From the NCBI GenBank assembly GCA_013003425.1, contig JABDJB010000007.1, forward strand, positions 1 to 59,621: a DNA stretch of 59,621 nucleotides. The letters are read 5' to 3'. The position numbers and the translations under genes are program-made. Under the pieces are notes generated by a model that ran no database searches, was not told where the DNA came from, and was given only the letters and a program-made list of their open reading frames with translations. Of this stretch, positions 35,572-43,378 are shown piece by piece. How positions within the stretch are numbered: the first letter of the stretch is position 1; the number at the start of each line of letters is the position of its first letter. The DNA is from Gammaproteobacteria bacterium (lineage in GTDB: Bacteria; Pseudomonadota; Gammaproteobacteria; Steroidobacterales; JABDKV01).

Positions 35572-36876
35572 GTGAAAAAAATGATCGGCAAGATCGGTAA
35601 ATACGACATAATTAAGGAAGTCGGAAAGGGTAGCACCGGGACAGTCTACCTGTCACACGATCCTTTTTATGGCCGTGATGTAGCGATCAAGGTCTATCAC
35701 ATGGAAGCGCAGCGCGAAGAAGATCGCGAGGTTGTGCGCAAGATGTTCTTCAACGAAGCCAACATGGTTGGCATGTTGCAGCATCCGAATATCCTGCCGA
35801 TCTATGACGCCGGTGAGGAGAACGATCACTACTACGTGGTGATGGAACATGTGCACGGCGCGCGCACGCTGGCCGCGTATTGCAACCCGCAGAACCTGCT
35901 GCGCGTATCTGATGTAGTCGAGATTGTGTTCAAGTGCGCCAAAGCGCTGCATTACTCCCACGGGCGTGGTGTTGTACACCGGGATATCAAGCCCAGTAAC
36001 ATCATGCTCACTACTAACAGTGATGTGCGCATCATCGATTTTGGTATTGCCCTGCGTGATGGATCCGAGACGTCACAGATCAACGGTATTGCCGGCTCGC
36101 CCAGCTATATGTCACCTGAGCAGGTGCAGGGTGGCGATATCACGCATCGTAGCGATATCTACTCGCTCGGAACCGTGATGTACGAATTGCTGACGGGTTT
36201 CCGGCCATTGCGCGCCGCAACGTTGTCAAAGCTGCTGCACCAGATTGTTTATGCAACACCGAAGCCAATGCATATGCAGCGTCCTGGCCTGCCGGAAATC
36301 CTGGAAGAGGTTGTCGCCAAGGCAATGCAGAAAACCCCGGAGGTTCGCTACAAGAACGGACTGGATTACGCTGCCGACCTGACGCGTGCTTTCCAGCAGC
36401 TACAGCAGCAGGAAGACCAGATCGACCAGCAGCAGCGTTTCGATCAGTTGCGCAAACTCAGCTTCTTTCATGATTTCTCACATGGCGAGATCTGGGAAGT
36501 CCTGCGTGCCAGCGACTGGCATACCTACGCGCCAGGCGAGGAAATTGTCCGTGAGGGTGAAATGGACGACCGCTTCTACATCATCGTCGATGGAAACGTG
36601 GTGGTTAATCGCAACAACAAGGCGGTCGGGCGATTGGATACCGGCGACTGTTTCGGTGAGACCAGCTATGTACAGGATGCCCGGCGTACCGCGACCATCA
36701 AAGCCGACCGTTCAGTAACGCTGTTGCGGGTAAGTTCCACCCTGCTGGAGCAGGTATCGGCAGCGTGTCAGCTGCGTTTTACCAAGATGTTCCTGCGCTC
36801 ACTCATCAGGCGGCTGCAGCGAGCCAATGAAGTACATCGCCGCACGCATTCACCTGCAGAACTTCAGCAAGCCTGA
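35572..36876 (+). CDS. Ser/Thr protein kinase fused to a cyclic-nucleotide-binding domain
   Basis: The protein has 434 aa from GTG 35572; an ATG at 35581 is an alternative, and neither has a clear ribosome site. The Hanks-type kinase domain (about 10-275) is complete: G-loop '[11 protein letters not shown]', Lys in 'VAIKVYH', '[14 protein letters not shown]', 'IIDFGIAL', activation end '[11 protein letters not shown]'. A Gln-rich coil (about 280-295) leads to a cNMP domain (about 298-410): '[48 protein letters not shown]' and the phosphate cassette '[19 protein letters not shown]'. No membrane segment is present, so it is cytosolic. cAMP/cGMP control of the kinase is inferred from the architecture. 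The 3' end overlaps folE2 tail-to-tail by 13 bp. Confidence 0.9.
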   Translation: MKKMIGKIGKYDIIKEVGKGSTGTVYLSHDPFYGRDVAIKVYHMEAQREEDREVVRKMFFNEANMVGMLQHPNILPIYDAGEENDHYYVVMEHVHGARTLAAYCNPQNLLRVSDVVEIVFKCAKALHYSHGRGVVHRDIKPSNIMLTTNSDVRIIDFGIALRDGSETSQINGIAGSPSYMSPEQVQGGDITHRSDIYSLGTVMYELLTGFRPLRAATLSKLLHQIVYATPKPMHMQRPGLPEILEEVVAKAMQKTPEVRYKNGLDYAADLTRAFQQLQQQEDQIDQQQRFDQLRKLSFFHDFSHGEIWEVLRASDWHTYAPGEEIVREGEMDDRFYIIVDGNVVVNRNNKAVGRLDTGDCFGETSYVQDARRTATIKADRSVTLLRVSSTLLEQVSAACQLRFTKMFLRSLIRRLQRANEVHRRTHSPAELQQA

Positions 36877-37703
36877 TCTTTCTGCTCGGCTTCCTTGTCA
36901 TGCTCGATCAGGGCATAGGCAGAATGATTGTGGATGGACTCGAAGTTTTCTGACTCGACCACATATGCTTTTATGCGGTCGTCCTCGTTGAGGCGCTGCG
37001 CGATATCGCGGACCATGTCCTCGACGAATTTGGGATTATCGTAGGCGCGCTCGGTCACGTATTTTTCATCCGGGCGTTTCAGGATGCCAAACAGTTCGCA
37101 CGAGGCTTCGCTCTCGGCGACGTCGATGATTTCCTCGATCCAGACAAATTCGCGTGTCTGCACCGTAATCGTCACATGTGAACGCTGGTTATGCGCGCCG
37201 TAGTCAGAGATGCCCTTTGAGCACGGGCACAGGCTGGTAACCGGCACCACGACGCGTATCGACATCAGGTTTTCGCCATCCCGGTGGTCGCCGATCAGAG
37301 TCGCTTCATAATCCATCAGGCTTTCGACGCCGCTTACCGGTGCTTTCTTGTTGACGAAATAGGGGAAGCGCATCTCGATATGACCACGATCGGCCTGCAG
37401 GTGTGTAGTCATTTCCGCCAGCATGTCAGCAAACGAACGCACCGAGATTTCTTTTTCGTGGCGATTCAGTATTTCTACGAACCGCGACATGTGCGTGCCC
37501 TTGAAATTATGCGGCAGGTTCACGTACATGTTGAAGTTAGCGATGGTGTGCTGCTCGCCGCCGGACCGGTCAAGCACCCGTACCGGGTGAAATATGTCCT
37601 TGATGCCCACCTTGTTTATCGGCAGGCGGCGCGTGTCCGGGCTACCCTGGACATCGGCGATTTCGGCGACTTTTGCGGTGCCTTTCTCTGGCTGGCTACT
37701 CAT
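36864..37703 (-). CDS. folE2: GTP cyclohydrolase FolE2 (type IB)
   Basis: The protein has 279 aa from ATG 37703, where conservation starts; the frame is open further upstream only because it mirrors ispA. Motifs: '[21 protein letters not shown]', '[18 protein letters not shown]', '[23 protein letters not shown]', the metal-binding Cys region '[25 protein letters not shown]' and '[14 protein letters not shown]'. It makes dihydroneopterin triphosphate from GTP for folate (and queuosine) synthesis and replaces FolE, using other metals when zinc is scarce. No Zur-type site was noticed in the 64 bp to ispA. Confidence 0.95.
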   Translation of the reverse strand: MSSQPEKGTAKVAEIADVQGSPDTRRLPINKVGIKDIFHPVRVLDRSGGEQHTIANFNMYVNLPHNFKGTHMSRFVEILNRHEKEISVRSFADMLAEMTTHLQADRGHIEMRFPYFVNKKAPVSGVESLMDYEATLIGDHRDGENLMSIRVVVPVTSLCPCSKGISDYGAHNQRSHVTITVQTREFVWIEEIIDVAESEASCELFGILKRPDEKYVTERAYDNPKFVEDMVRDIAQRLNEDDRIKAYVVESENFESIHNHSAYALIEHDKEAEQKDQAC

Positions 37704-37767
37704 TTGCGCAGCATCCTCCTCGCTTGCGAACGGTGCATTATCCACAATTTGCCGGCAGTCGGCCGGT

Positions 37768-38661
37768 TTATCGGTGTCGTTCGACAATATATTGGGAAAT
37801 TGCGCGCAGGATATCGGCCTCGGAGCCGAATCGGGCGAGTGCCGCCAGCGCCTGCTCATGCTGTTCGCGCGCGCGGCGCCGGGCTTCCTCGATTCCCAGC
37901 ATGCTGGTGTACGTGGGCTTGGCACTGGCACGGTCGGAGCCGGGCGTCTTGCCGATGACCTCGGCATCACCTTCCTCGTCGAGGATGTCGTCGTGGATCT
38001 GAAACGCCAGGCCAATGTGTTCAGCATAGGTGCTCAGCGCCTGCAGCCCGCCGGGCGGGAGCGCGGTGCCCGGCATCGCGCCAAGTCTCACACTGGCGCG
38101 AATCAGGGCACCGGTTTTTAACCGGTGCATGTGCTCCAGCTGTTGCACTTCGAGGACATTACCCATTGCCGCCAGGTCGATAGCCTGCCCGCCGGCCATG
38201 CCACGGGTGCCGCTGGCCACGGCAAGTTCGGCCACCATGGCAACACGCAATTGCGGTGATGCAGGCAGATTCGCATCGGTGGCAAGTATTTCGAATGCGA
38301 GTACCTGCAGGGCATCACCGACCAGAACGGCGGTTGCTTCGTCAAAAGCACGATGGCAGGTTGCCCGGCCGCGGCGCAGGTCGTCATTGTCCATTGCCGG
38401 CAGGTCGTCGTGCACCAGCGAATAAGTATGAATAAGTTCGACAGCGCACGCAGGAGCATCGAGCAACCCGGGTTCGAGACCGGCAGCGCGTGCGGCGGCG
38501 TATACCAGCAACGGGCGCAGACGCTTGCCCTGGCCAAGTGCGCTATAACGCAAGGCTTCATGCAGGCGTTTCGGTGAGTCAGTCGCCGGTGGCAGCCAGG
38601 ATTCCAGCGCGTCGTCGACGCGGCGCCGGTATTGGTCAAAAAACTCGCGCAATGGCGTCAC
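37768..38661 (-). CDS. ispA: Farnesyl diphosphate synthase
   Basis: The protein has 297 aa from GTG 38661, 9 bp after the xseB stop. It is an all-helical prenyltransferase with the first Asp-rich motif '[22 protein letters not shown]' and the second '[25 protein letters not shown]'. The two residues inserted in the first motif are typical of the bacterial FPP synthase type. It condenses IPP with DMAPP/GPP for quinones, undecaprenol and other isoprenoids. xseB-ispA normally leads into dxs; here folE2 follows instead. Confidence 0.96.
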   Translation of the reverse strand: MTPLREFFDQYRRRVDDALESWLPPATDSPKRLHEALRYSALGQGKRLRPLLVYAAARAAGLEPGLLDAPACAVELIHTYSLVHDDLPAMDNDDLRRGRATCHRAFDEATAVLVGDALQVLAFEILATDANLPASPQLRVAMVAELAVASGTRGMAGGQAIDLAAMGNVLEVQQLEHMHRLKTGALIRASVRLGAMPGTALPPGGLQALSTYAEHIGLAFQIHDDILDEEGDAEVIGKTPGSDRASAKPTYTSMLGIEEARRRAREQHEQALAALARFGSEADILRAISQYIVERHR

Positions 38662-38670
38662 AAACGCGCG

Positions 38671-38904
38671 TCAGCTGTCGCTGTCAAAATCTTCGGGCTT
38701 GGCGTCGCTGGTTTTCTTCAGCAGGATTTCGACTTTTTGCTCAGCATCCTGCAGCGCCCGCTGGCAGCTGCGGGTCAGCGCGATGCCGCGTTCGAACTGC
38801 TCCAGGGTTTTTTCCAGCGGCATATCGCCACGTTCGAGTTGCTCTACCAGAGCCTCGAGTTCGGCCAGCGATTGCTCGAATCCGGTTTCTTTTTTCTTGC
38901 TCAT
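38671..38904 (-). CDS. xseB: Exodeoxyribonuclease VII small subunit
   Basis: The protein has 77 aa from ATG 38904 with GAGGG upstream. The helical-hairpin sequence '[53 protein letters not shown]' is the full XseB domain, followed by an acidic tail. It partners XseA (not in the window) in single-strand DNA degradation. Confidence 0.95.
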   Translation of the reverse strand: MSKKKETGFEQSLAELEALVEQLERGDMPLEKTLEQFERGIALTRSCQRALQDAEQKVEILLKKTSDAKPEDFDSDS

Positions 38905-38977
38905 CAAACCCTCGAAAAAACAGCGCCGTCACGGTACACACAGGCCAACAACGGGTCAATTGCATCGCGCTGCCACG

Positions 38978-39006
38978 TTGACTTGAGTGCCATCTGCGAC
39001 TACAGT
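38978..39006 (+). promoter_or_regulatory. Sigma-70-like promoter of the rubrerythrin operon
   Basis: The -35 is TTGACT (38978-38983), the spacer 17 bp and the -10 TACAGT (39001-39006). Transcription would start near 39013, directly before the dyad at 39020-39034. Confidence 0.5.
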
Positions 39007-39019
39007 TTACCCAGTCATT

Positions 39020-39034
39020 TTAGACTCATTCTAA
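39020..39034. promoter_or_regulatory. Fur-family (PerR/Irr-like) operator candidate
   Basis: TTAGACTCATTCTAA is a 7-1-7 inverted repeat: TTAGA and TCTAA pair perfectly, and the two 7-mers match at 6 of 7. It fits the PerR consensus TTATAATNATTATAA at 12 of 14 defined positions and also resembles the Irr box. It sits just downstream of the predicted transcription start, where a bound repressor would block RNA polymerase. Confidence 0.55.
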
Positions 39035-39053
39035 TACTGTTGGAGGGTTGATC

Positions 39054-39473
39054 ATGGATCTGAAGGGCAGCAACACCGAACAAAACCTGAAGGATGCGTT
39101 TGCCGGCGAATCGCAGGCAAATCGACGCTACCTGTACTTCGCGCAGAAGGCCGATGTCGAAGGCTACAATGACGTGGCAGCCGTTTTTCGCTCCACCGCA
39201 GAGGGCGAAACCGGTCATGCGCACGGTCACCTCGAATACCTCGAAGCAGTCGGCGACCCTGCAACCGGCCTGCCGATCGGTAACACCGGTGCCAACCTGA
39301 AAGCCGCAATTGCCGGTGAAACCCACGAGTACACCGATATGTATCCCGGTATGGCGCGCACGGCGCGTGACGAAGGCTTCGAAGAGATTTCCGACTGGTT
39401 TGAAACGCTGGCCAAGGCCGAGCGTTCTCACGCCAACCGGTTCCAGAAAGCCCTCGACAATCTCGACGACTGA
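39054..39473 (+). CDS. Rubrerythrin-type diiron protein without rubredoxin domain
   Basis: The protein has 139 aa from ATG 39054 with GGAGG 8 bp upstream. It is a four-helix erythrin domain with diiron ligands in '[19 protein letters not shown]', '[15 protein letters not shown]', '[17 protein letters not shown]' and '[11 protein letters not shown]'. The C-terminal rubredoxin domain of classical rubrerythrin is absent, so electrons must come from another protein; the Fe-S oxidoreductase next door is the obvious candidate. Rubrerythrins reduce hydrogen peroxide. It is the first gene of a three-gene operon. Confidence 0.92.
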   Translation: MDLKGSNTEQNLKDAFAGESQANRRYLYFAQKADVEGYNDVAAVFRSTAEGETGHAHGHLEYLEAVGDPATGLPIGNTGANLKAAIAGETHEYTDMYPGMARTARDEGFEEISDWFETLAKAERSHANRFQKALDNLDD

Positions 39474-39488
39474 CGTCAAGCCGTCAGT

Positions 39489-40841
39489 ATGAGTGATAAG
39501 CCCGGAGGACCTCGGGAAGGTAGTCTGGAGGCGCCGACGCGCCACCCTATCGACTGGAAATCGGATGATTTCTGGGATGCCGACAAACTGCATGCAGAAC
39601 TGGAGCGTGTTTATGACATCTGTCACGGATGCCGGCGCTGCTTCAGTCTCTGCCATGCATTCCCGACGCTTTTCGATGCGGTAGACGAATCGGATACTGG
39701 CGAGGTCGACGGCATCAGCCAGGCGGCAGTCTGGGAAGTTGTCGACCATTGTTACCTGTGCGACATGTGTTACATGTCTAAATGTCCGTATGTGCCGCCG
39801 CACCCCTGGCAAATCGATTTTCCGCACCTGATGCTGAGGGCCAAGGCGCAGCGCTTCAAAAAAGACGGCTCGAAGCTGCGTGAAAAGGTGCTCAGTTCCA
39901 CTGACCGGGTCGGTCAGCTGGCCGGTATTCCCGTCATCGCCCAGACCGTCAATGCCGTGAACTCCAGCAAGGCGGGCCGGGCAATGCTGGAAAAGACCGT
40001 CGGTGTGCACCGCGATGCGCCGGTGCCCGAGTATCACAGCAAACCGCTGCGCAAGCGCGAGAAAGCCCGCATTGACCACGAGCGGCCGGGTGACCCGACC
40101 GATTCGACGCTCGGCAGGGTGGTGTTGTTTACTACGTGCTATGGCAATCGTAACGAACCAGAGCTTGGCGAGGACCTCATTACGGTGTTCGAGCACAACC
40201 GCATCCCGGTGCGGCTGTCGCAGCTGGAGCGATGCTGCGGCATGCCAAAGCTGGAGCAGGGCGATCTCGACTCGGTGGCACGGCTCAAGGAAGTCAACGT
40301 GCCGGCGCTCGCCGCGCTGGTCGATAAAGGCTGGGATCTCACGGCGCCGATACCATCGTGCGTGCTCATGTTTCGTCAGGAATTGCCGCTGATGTTTCCG
40401 GATGACGAGCAGGTGGCGAAAGTGGCAGCGGCGTTTTTCGATCCGTTCGAGTACCTGATGCTGCGCCACAAGGCGGGTAAGCTCAATACTGAGTTCAGCC
40501 GCTCGCTGGGCAAAGTTGCCTGGCACGTGGCCTGCCACCTGCGGGTACAAAACGTCGGGATGAAAACCCGCGATGTGCTGAAGTTGATACCCGACACCGA
40601 AATAAAGCCTATTGAGCGCTGCAGCGGGCACGACGGCACCTATGGTGTGAAGAAAGAGTATTTCGACATCGGGCAGAAGATATGTCGCCCGGTTGTGCGT
40701 GAAGTTGAACGCGCCGAAGCGGACTGGTACGCGAGCGATTGCCCGATGGCCGGTCACCAGATCAGTGTTGGTGTTGGCGACGACTCCGCGCCAACGCACC
40801 CGATGCGGTTGCTGCGTATGGCTTACGGATTGGTGGAATGA
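39489..40841 (+). CDS. Fe-S oxidoreductase (GlpC/HdrB-like, two [4Fe-4S] sites and CCG domains)
   Basis: The protein has 450 aa. Ferredoxin-like clusters are bound by 'CHGCRRCFSLCHAFP' (Cys45, 48, 51, 55) and 'CYLCDMCYMSKCPYVPP'. Two cysteine-rich CCG-type segments follow: '..TTCYGNRNEPELGEDLITVFEHNRIPVRLSQLERCCGMPKL' and 'ACHLRVQNVGMKTRDVLKLIPDTEIKPIERCSGHDGTYG', ending with 'ASDCPMAGHQI'. In the second the CCG reads CSG. HdrB and GlpC relatives pass electrons to or from quinones, heterodisulfides or partner proteins; here the likely partner is the rubrerythrin 15 bp upstream. No membrane segment is present. It overlaps the DUF3501 gene as ATGA. Confidence 0.9.
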   Translation: MSDKPGGPREGSLEAPTRHPIDWKSDDFWDADKLHAELERVYDICHGCRRCFSLCHAFPTLFDAVDESDTGEVDGISQAAVWEVVDHCYLCDMCYMSKCPYVPPHPWQIDFPHLMLRAKAQRFKKDGSKLREKVLSSTDRVGQLAGIPVIAQTVNAVNSSKAGRAMLEKTVGVHRDAPVPEYHSKPLRKREKARIDHERPGDPTDSTLGRVVLFTTCYGNRNEPELGEDLITVFEHNRIPVRLSQLERCCGMPKLEQGDLDSVARLKEVNVPALAALVDKGWDLTAPIPSCVLMFRQELPLMFPDDEQVAKVAAAFFDPFEYLMLRHKAGKLNTEFSRSLGKVAWHVACHLRVQNVGMKTRDVLKLIPDTEIKPIERCSGHDGTYGVKKEYFDIGQKICRPVVREVERAEADWYASDCPMAGHQISVGVGDDSAPTHPMRLLRMAYGLVE

Positions 40842-41422
40842 ACAAGCTGCAACGCTCTGACCTGTACACGCTGGAAGCCTATTCACAGGAGCGGGAGGGC
40901 ATGCGCGCTGCGGTGATGGAGCACAAGCGCCAGCGGCGCCTGGCGCTGGGCCCACTGGTCAACCTGTATTTTGAAGACCGGCTGACGATGCACTACCAGG
41001 TACAGGAGATGCTGCGTGCCGAGCGCATATTCGAGGCTGACGCCATCCAGGAAGAGCTTGATGCCTATAATCCGCTGATCCCGGACGGCACCAACTGGAA
41101 GGCCACGATGATGATCGAGGTGCCGGACCCGCGCGAGCGGGCGCGCCAGCTGGCCAGCCTGATTGGCATCGAGGATGTCTGCTATATGCAGGTTGAAGGG
41201 TGTGAGCGCGTCTACGCCAGGGCTGATGAAGACCTCGAGCGATCCACCGCGGAAAAAACTTCATCAGTGCATTTCATGCGTTTTGAACTCGAGCAGGCAA
41301 TGATCGAACGGCTGCGAGGCGGCGCGGCACTCTCCGCCGGCGTCGAGCATGCCCTCTACAACCACCGCGTGGAAACGGTGCCGACGCCGTTGCGCGAGTC
41401 GCTGATTGCAGATCTGGGCTGA
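40838..41422 (+). CDS. DUF3501 family protein
   Basis: The protein has 194 aa from ATG 40838. The N-terminus 'MNKLQRSDLYTLEAYSQEREGMRAAVMEHKRQRRLALGPLVNLYFEDRLTMHYQVQEMLRAERIFE' is characteristic of DUF3501, a soluble, Arg/Glu-rich helical family with no known biochemistry. It is translationally coupled to the Fe-S oxidoreductase; from memory, rubrerythrin, Fe-S protein and DUF3501 recur together in Proteobacteria. One Cys pair (VCYMQVEGC) is seen mid-protein. An assembly or docking role for the redox pair is my inference. Confidence 0.88.
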   Translation: MNKLQRSDLYTLEAYSQEREGMRAAVMEHKRQRRLALGPLVNLYFEDRLTMHYQVQEMLRAERIFEADAIQEELDAYNPLIPDGTNWKATMMIEVPDPRERARQLASLIGIEDVCYMQVEGCERVYARADEDLERSTAEKTSSVHFMRFELEQAMIERLRGGAALSAGVEHALYNHRVETVPTPLRESLIADLG

Positions 41423-41442
41423 CTCGACACTGTTTGCAACCG

Positions 41443-41471
41443 TTGTCGCTCGCGTGAACCACACGTAGAAT
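41443..41471 (+). promoter_or_regulatory. Candidate promoter of parE
   Basis: TTGTCG (41443-41448), a 17-bp spacer and TAGAAT (41466-41471) lie in the 60-bp gap before the parE ATG at 41483. The leader would be only a few bases long. Confidence 0.4.
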
Positions 41472-41482
41472 CCGCGACAACA

Positions 41483-43360
41483 ATGAGTCGTCAATACAAA
41501 GCCTCAGATATCGAGGTCCTCAGCGGACTTGACCCGGTGCGCCGCCGCCCGGGCATGTATACCGACACTACCCGTCCCGATCACCTCGCCCGCGAGGTAA
41601 TCGACAATGCTGTAGACGAGGCACTGGCGGGCCATTGCAAGCGAATTGACGTCACCGTGCACAAAGACGGATCAATGACGGTCAAGGATGATGGCCGCGG
41701 TATGCCGGTCGACAAGCATCCTGAGGAAAAAATTCCCGGCGTTGAGCTTATCCTCACGCGGCTGCACGCGGGAGGCAAGTTTTCCGACAAGAACTACGAG
41801 TTTTCTGGTGGCCTGCATGGCGTCGGCGTATCAGTTGTCAACGCACTATCGTCACACCTGGAGGTGTGGATTCGGCGCGGCGGCAAGGAATACAACATGG
41901 CGTTTGCCGATGGCGACGTTGCTTCCGACCTCGAAGTGGTCGGCAAGGTTGGTAAGGCGAATACCGGCACAACGTTGCAGTTCTGGCCGAACAAGAAGTA
42001 TTTCGACAACGAAAAGTTTTCCCTGGCCCGGCTCAAGCATCTGCTGCGCGCAAAAGCCGTGCTGTGCCCCGGCCTGCTGGTGACACTTGCCGAGGCCAAC
42101 GGCAAAAAAAGTAAATGGCAATACAGTGGCGGCCTGGCCGACTATCTCGGTGAGGCGCTGGGCGATGCCGAGCGTTTGCCGGACGAGTTGTTCACGGGTG
42201 AAGCTGAGGGCGAACGCGAATCTGCCACGTGGGCGCTGGCATGGTCGGCTGCGGACGTCTTTGGCGAGAGCTATGTCAACCTGATCCCGACGCCTGCTGG
42301 CGGCACGCATGTGAATGGCCTGCGTACCGGGCTGGTTGATGCGTTGCGCGAGTTCTGTGAGTACCGCAACCTGCTGCCACGCGGCGTGCGCCTGCTCCCC
42401 GACGATGTCTGGGAAGGGGTGAGTTTCGTGTTGTCGGTAAAAATGCGTGACCCGCAGTTCTCCGGCCAGACCAAGGAGCGCCTGTCGTCACGTGAGTGTG
42501 CGCCGTTTGTTTCAGGCGTGGCGAAGGATGCTTTCGCGCTGTATCTCAACCAGCACGTTGAAACCGGTGAGCTGATCGCGCAACGGGCAATCGCCAATGC
42601 GCAAAAAAGAATGCGCGCATCCAAAAAAGTTGTACGCAAACGAGTGGTCAGCGGACCGGCTCTGCCGGGGAAACTGGCGGATTGCACCAGTGAAGAACCG
42701 GAGATGAGCGAACTGTTCCTGGTCGAGGGAGACTCGGCCGGTGGCTCTGCCAAACAGGCGCGTGACCGCGAATTCCAGGCGGTGATGCCGCTGCGTGGCA
42801 AAATTCTCAATACCTGGGAGGTCGACGCGACGCAGGTGCTGTCATCGCAGGAAGTTCACGATATCAGCGTGGCGCTCGGGGTTGATCCGGGCTCCGATGA
42901 CCTGTCAAAGCTGCGTTACTACAAGGTATGCATCCTGGCGGATGCCGATTCTGACGGGCTGCATATTGCGACCCTGCTGTGCGGCCTGTTCCTGCGGCAT
43001 TACAACCCGCTGGTCGCCGCCGGCCACGTTTACGTTGCCATGCCGCCGCTTTATCGCATCGATGTCGGTAAGCAGGTCTATTACGCACTTGATGATCAGG
43101 AACGTGAGGGGATTCGCGATCGCATCAAGGCGGACAATCTGAAAGGCAAGCTGACCGAGACGCGCTTCAAGGGTCTCGGTGAAATGAACCCCTCGCAGCT
43201 GCGTGAAACCACAATGGCGCCGGACAGCCGCCGGCTGGTGCAGCTGACCATCGAATCAAACGATCGTGTCGAGCAGCTGTTCGACATGCTGCTCGCCCGC
43301 AAGCGCGCTGCCGACCGGCGCAAGTGGCTGGAAAAGAAGGGCGATCTCGCCGAAGTCTGA
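41483..43360 (+). CDS. parE: DNA topoisomerase IV subunit B
   Basis: The protein has 625 aa. The GHKL ATPase shows 'LSGLDPVRRRPGMYTDTTRPDHLAREVIDNAVDEALAGHC', 'VKDDGRGMPV' and the ATP lid 'FSGGLHGVGVSVVNALS'. The TOPRIM part has 'LFLVEGDSAGGSAKQARDREFQAVMPLRGKILNTW' and the metal site 'ILADADSDGLHI'. The 625-aa length and the absence of the gyrase-specific insert favour ParE over GyrB. It decatenates daughter chromosomes with ParC, which follows 18 bp downstream. Confidence 0.97.
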   Translation: MSRQYKASDIEVLSGLDPVRRRPGMYTDTTRPDHLAREVIDNAVDEALAGHCKRIDVTVHKDGSMTVKDDGRGMPVDKHPEEKIPGVELILTRLHAGGKFSDKNYEFSGGLHGVGVSVVNALSSHLEVWIRRGGKEYNMAFADGDVASDLEVVGKVGKANTGTTLQFWPNKKYFDNEKFSLARLKHLLRAKAVLCPGLLVTLAEANGKKSKWQYSGGLADYLGEALGDAERLPDELFTGEAEGERESATWALAWSAADVFGESYVNLIPTPAGGTHVNGLRTGLVDALREFCEYRNLLPRGVRLLPDDVWEGVSFVLSVKMRDPQFSGQTKERLSSRECAPFVSGVAKDAFALYLNQHVETGELIAQRAIANAQKRMRASKKVVRKRVVSGPALPGKLADCTSEEPEMSELFLVEGDSAGGSAKQARDREFQAVMPLRGKILNTWEVDATQVLSSQEVHDISVALGVDPGSDDLSKLRYYKVCILADADSDGLHIATLLCGLFLRHYNPLVAAGHVYVAMPPLYRIDVGKQVYYALDDQEREGIRDRIKADNLKGKLTETRFKGLGEMNPSQLRETTMAPDSRRLVQLTIESNDRVEQLFDMLLARKRAADRRKWLEKKGDLAEV

Positions 43361-43378
43361 CTCACGAGGTAAATCCCG

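Noticed and set aside
37704-38027. 108-codon N-terminal extension of FolE2
   Set aside because: It lies inside ispA on the same strand in another frame; FolE2 similarity starts at ATG 37703.
39015-40955. 646-codon open frame on the minus strand opposite the rubrerythrin and Fe-S genes
   Set aside because: It is the mirror of two well-conserved genes in GC-rich sequence; its translation is low-complexity His/Gln/Arg-rich and has no recognisable domain.
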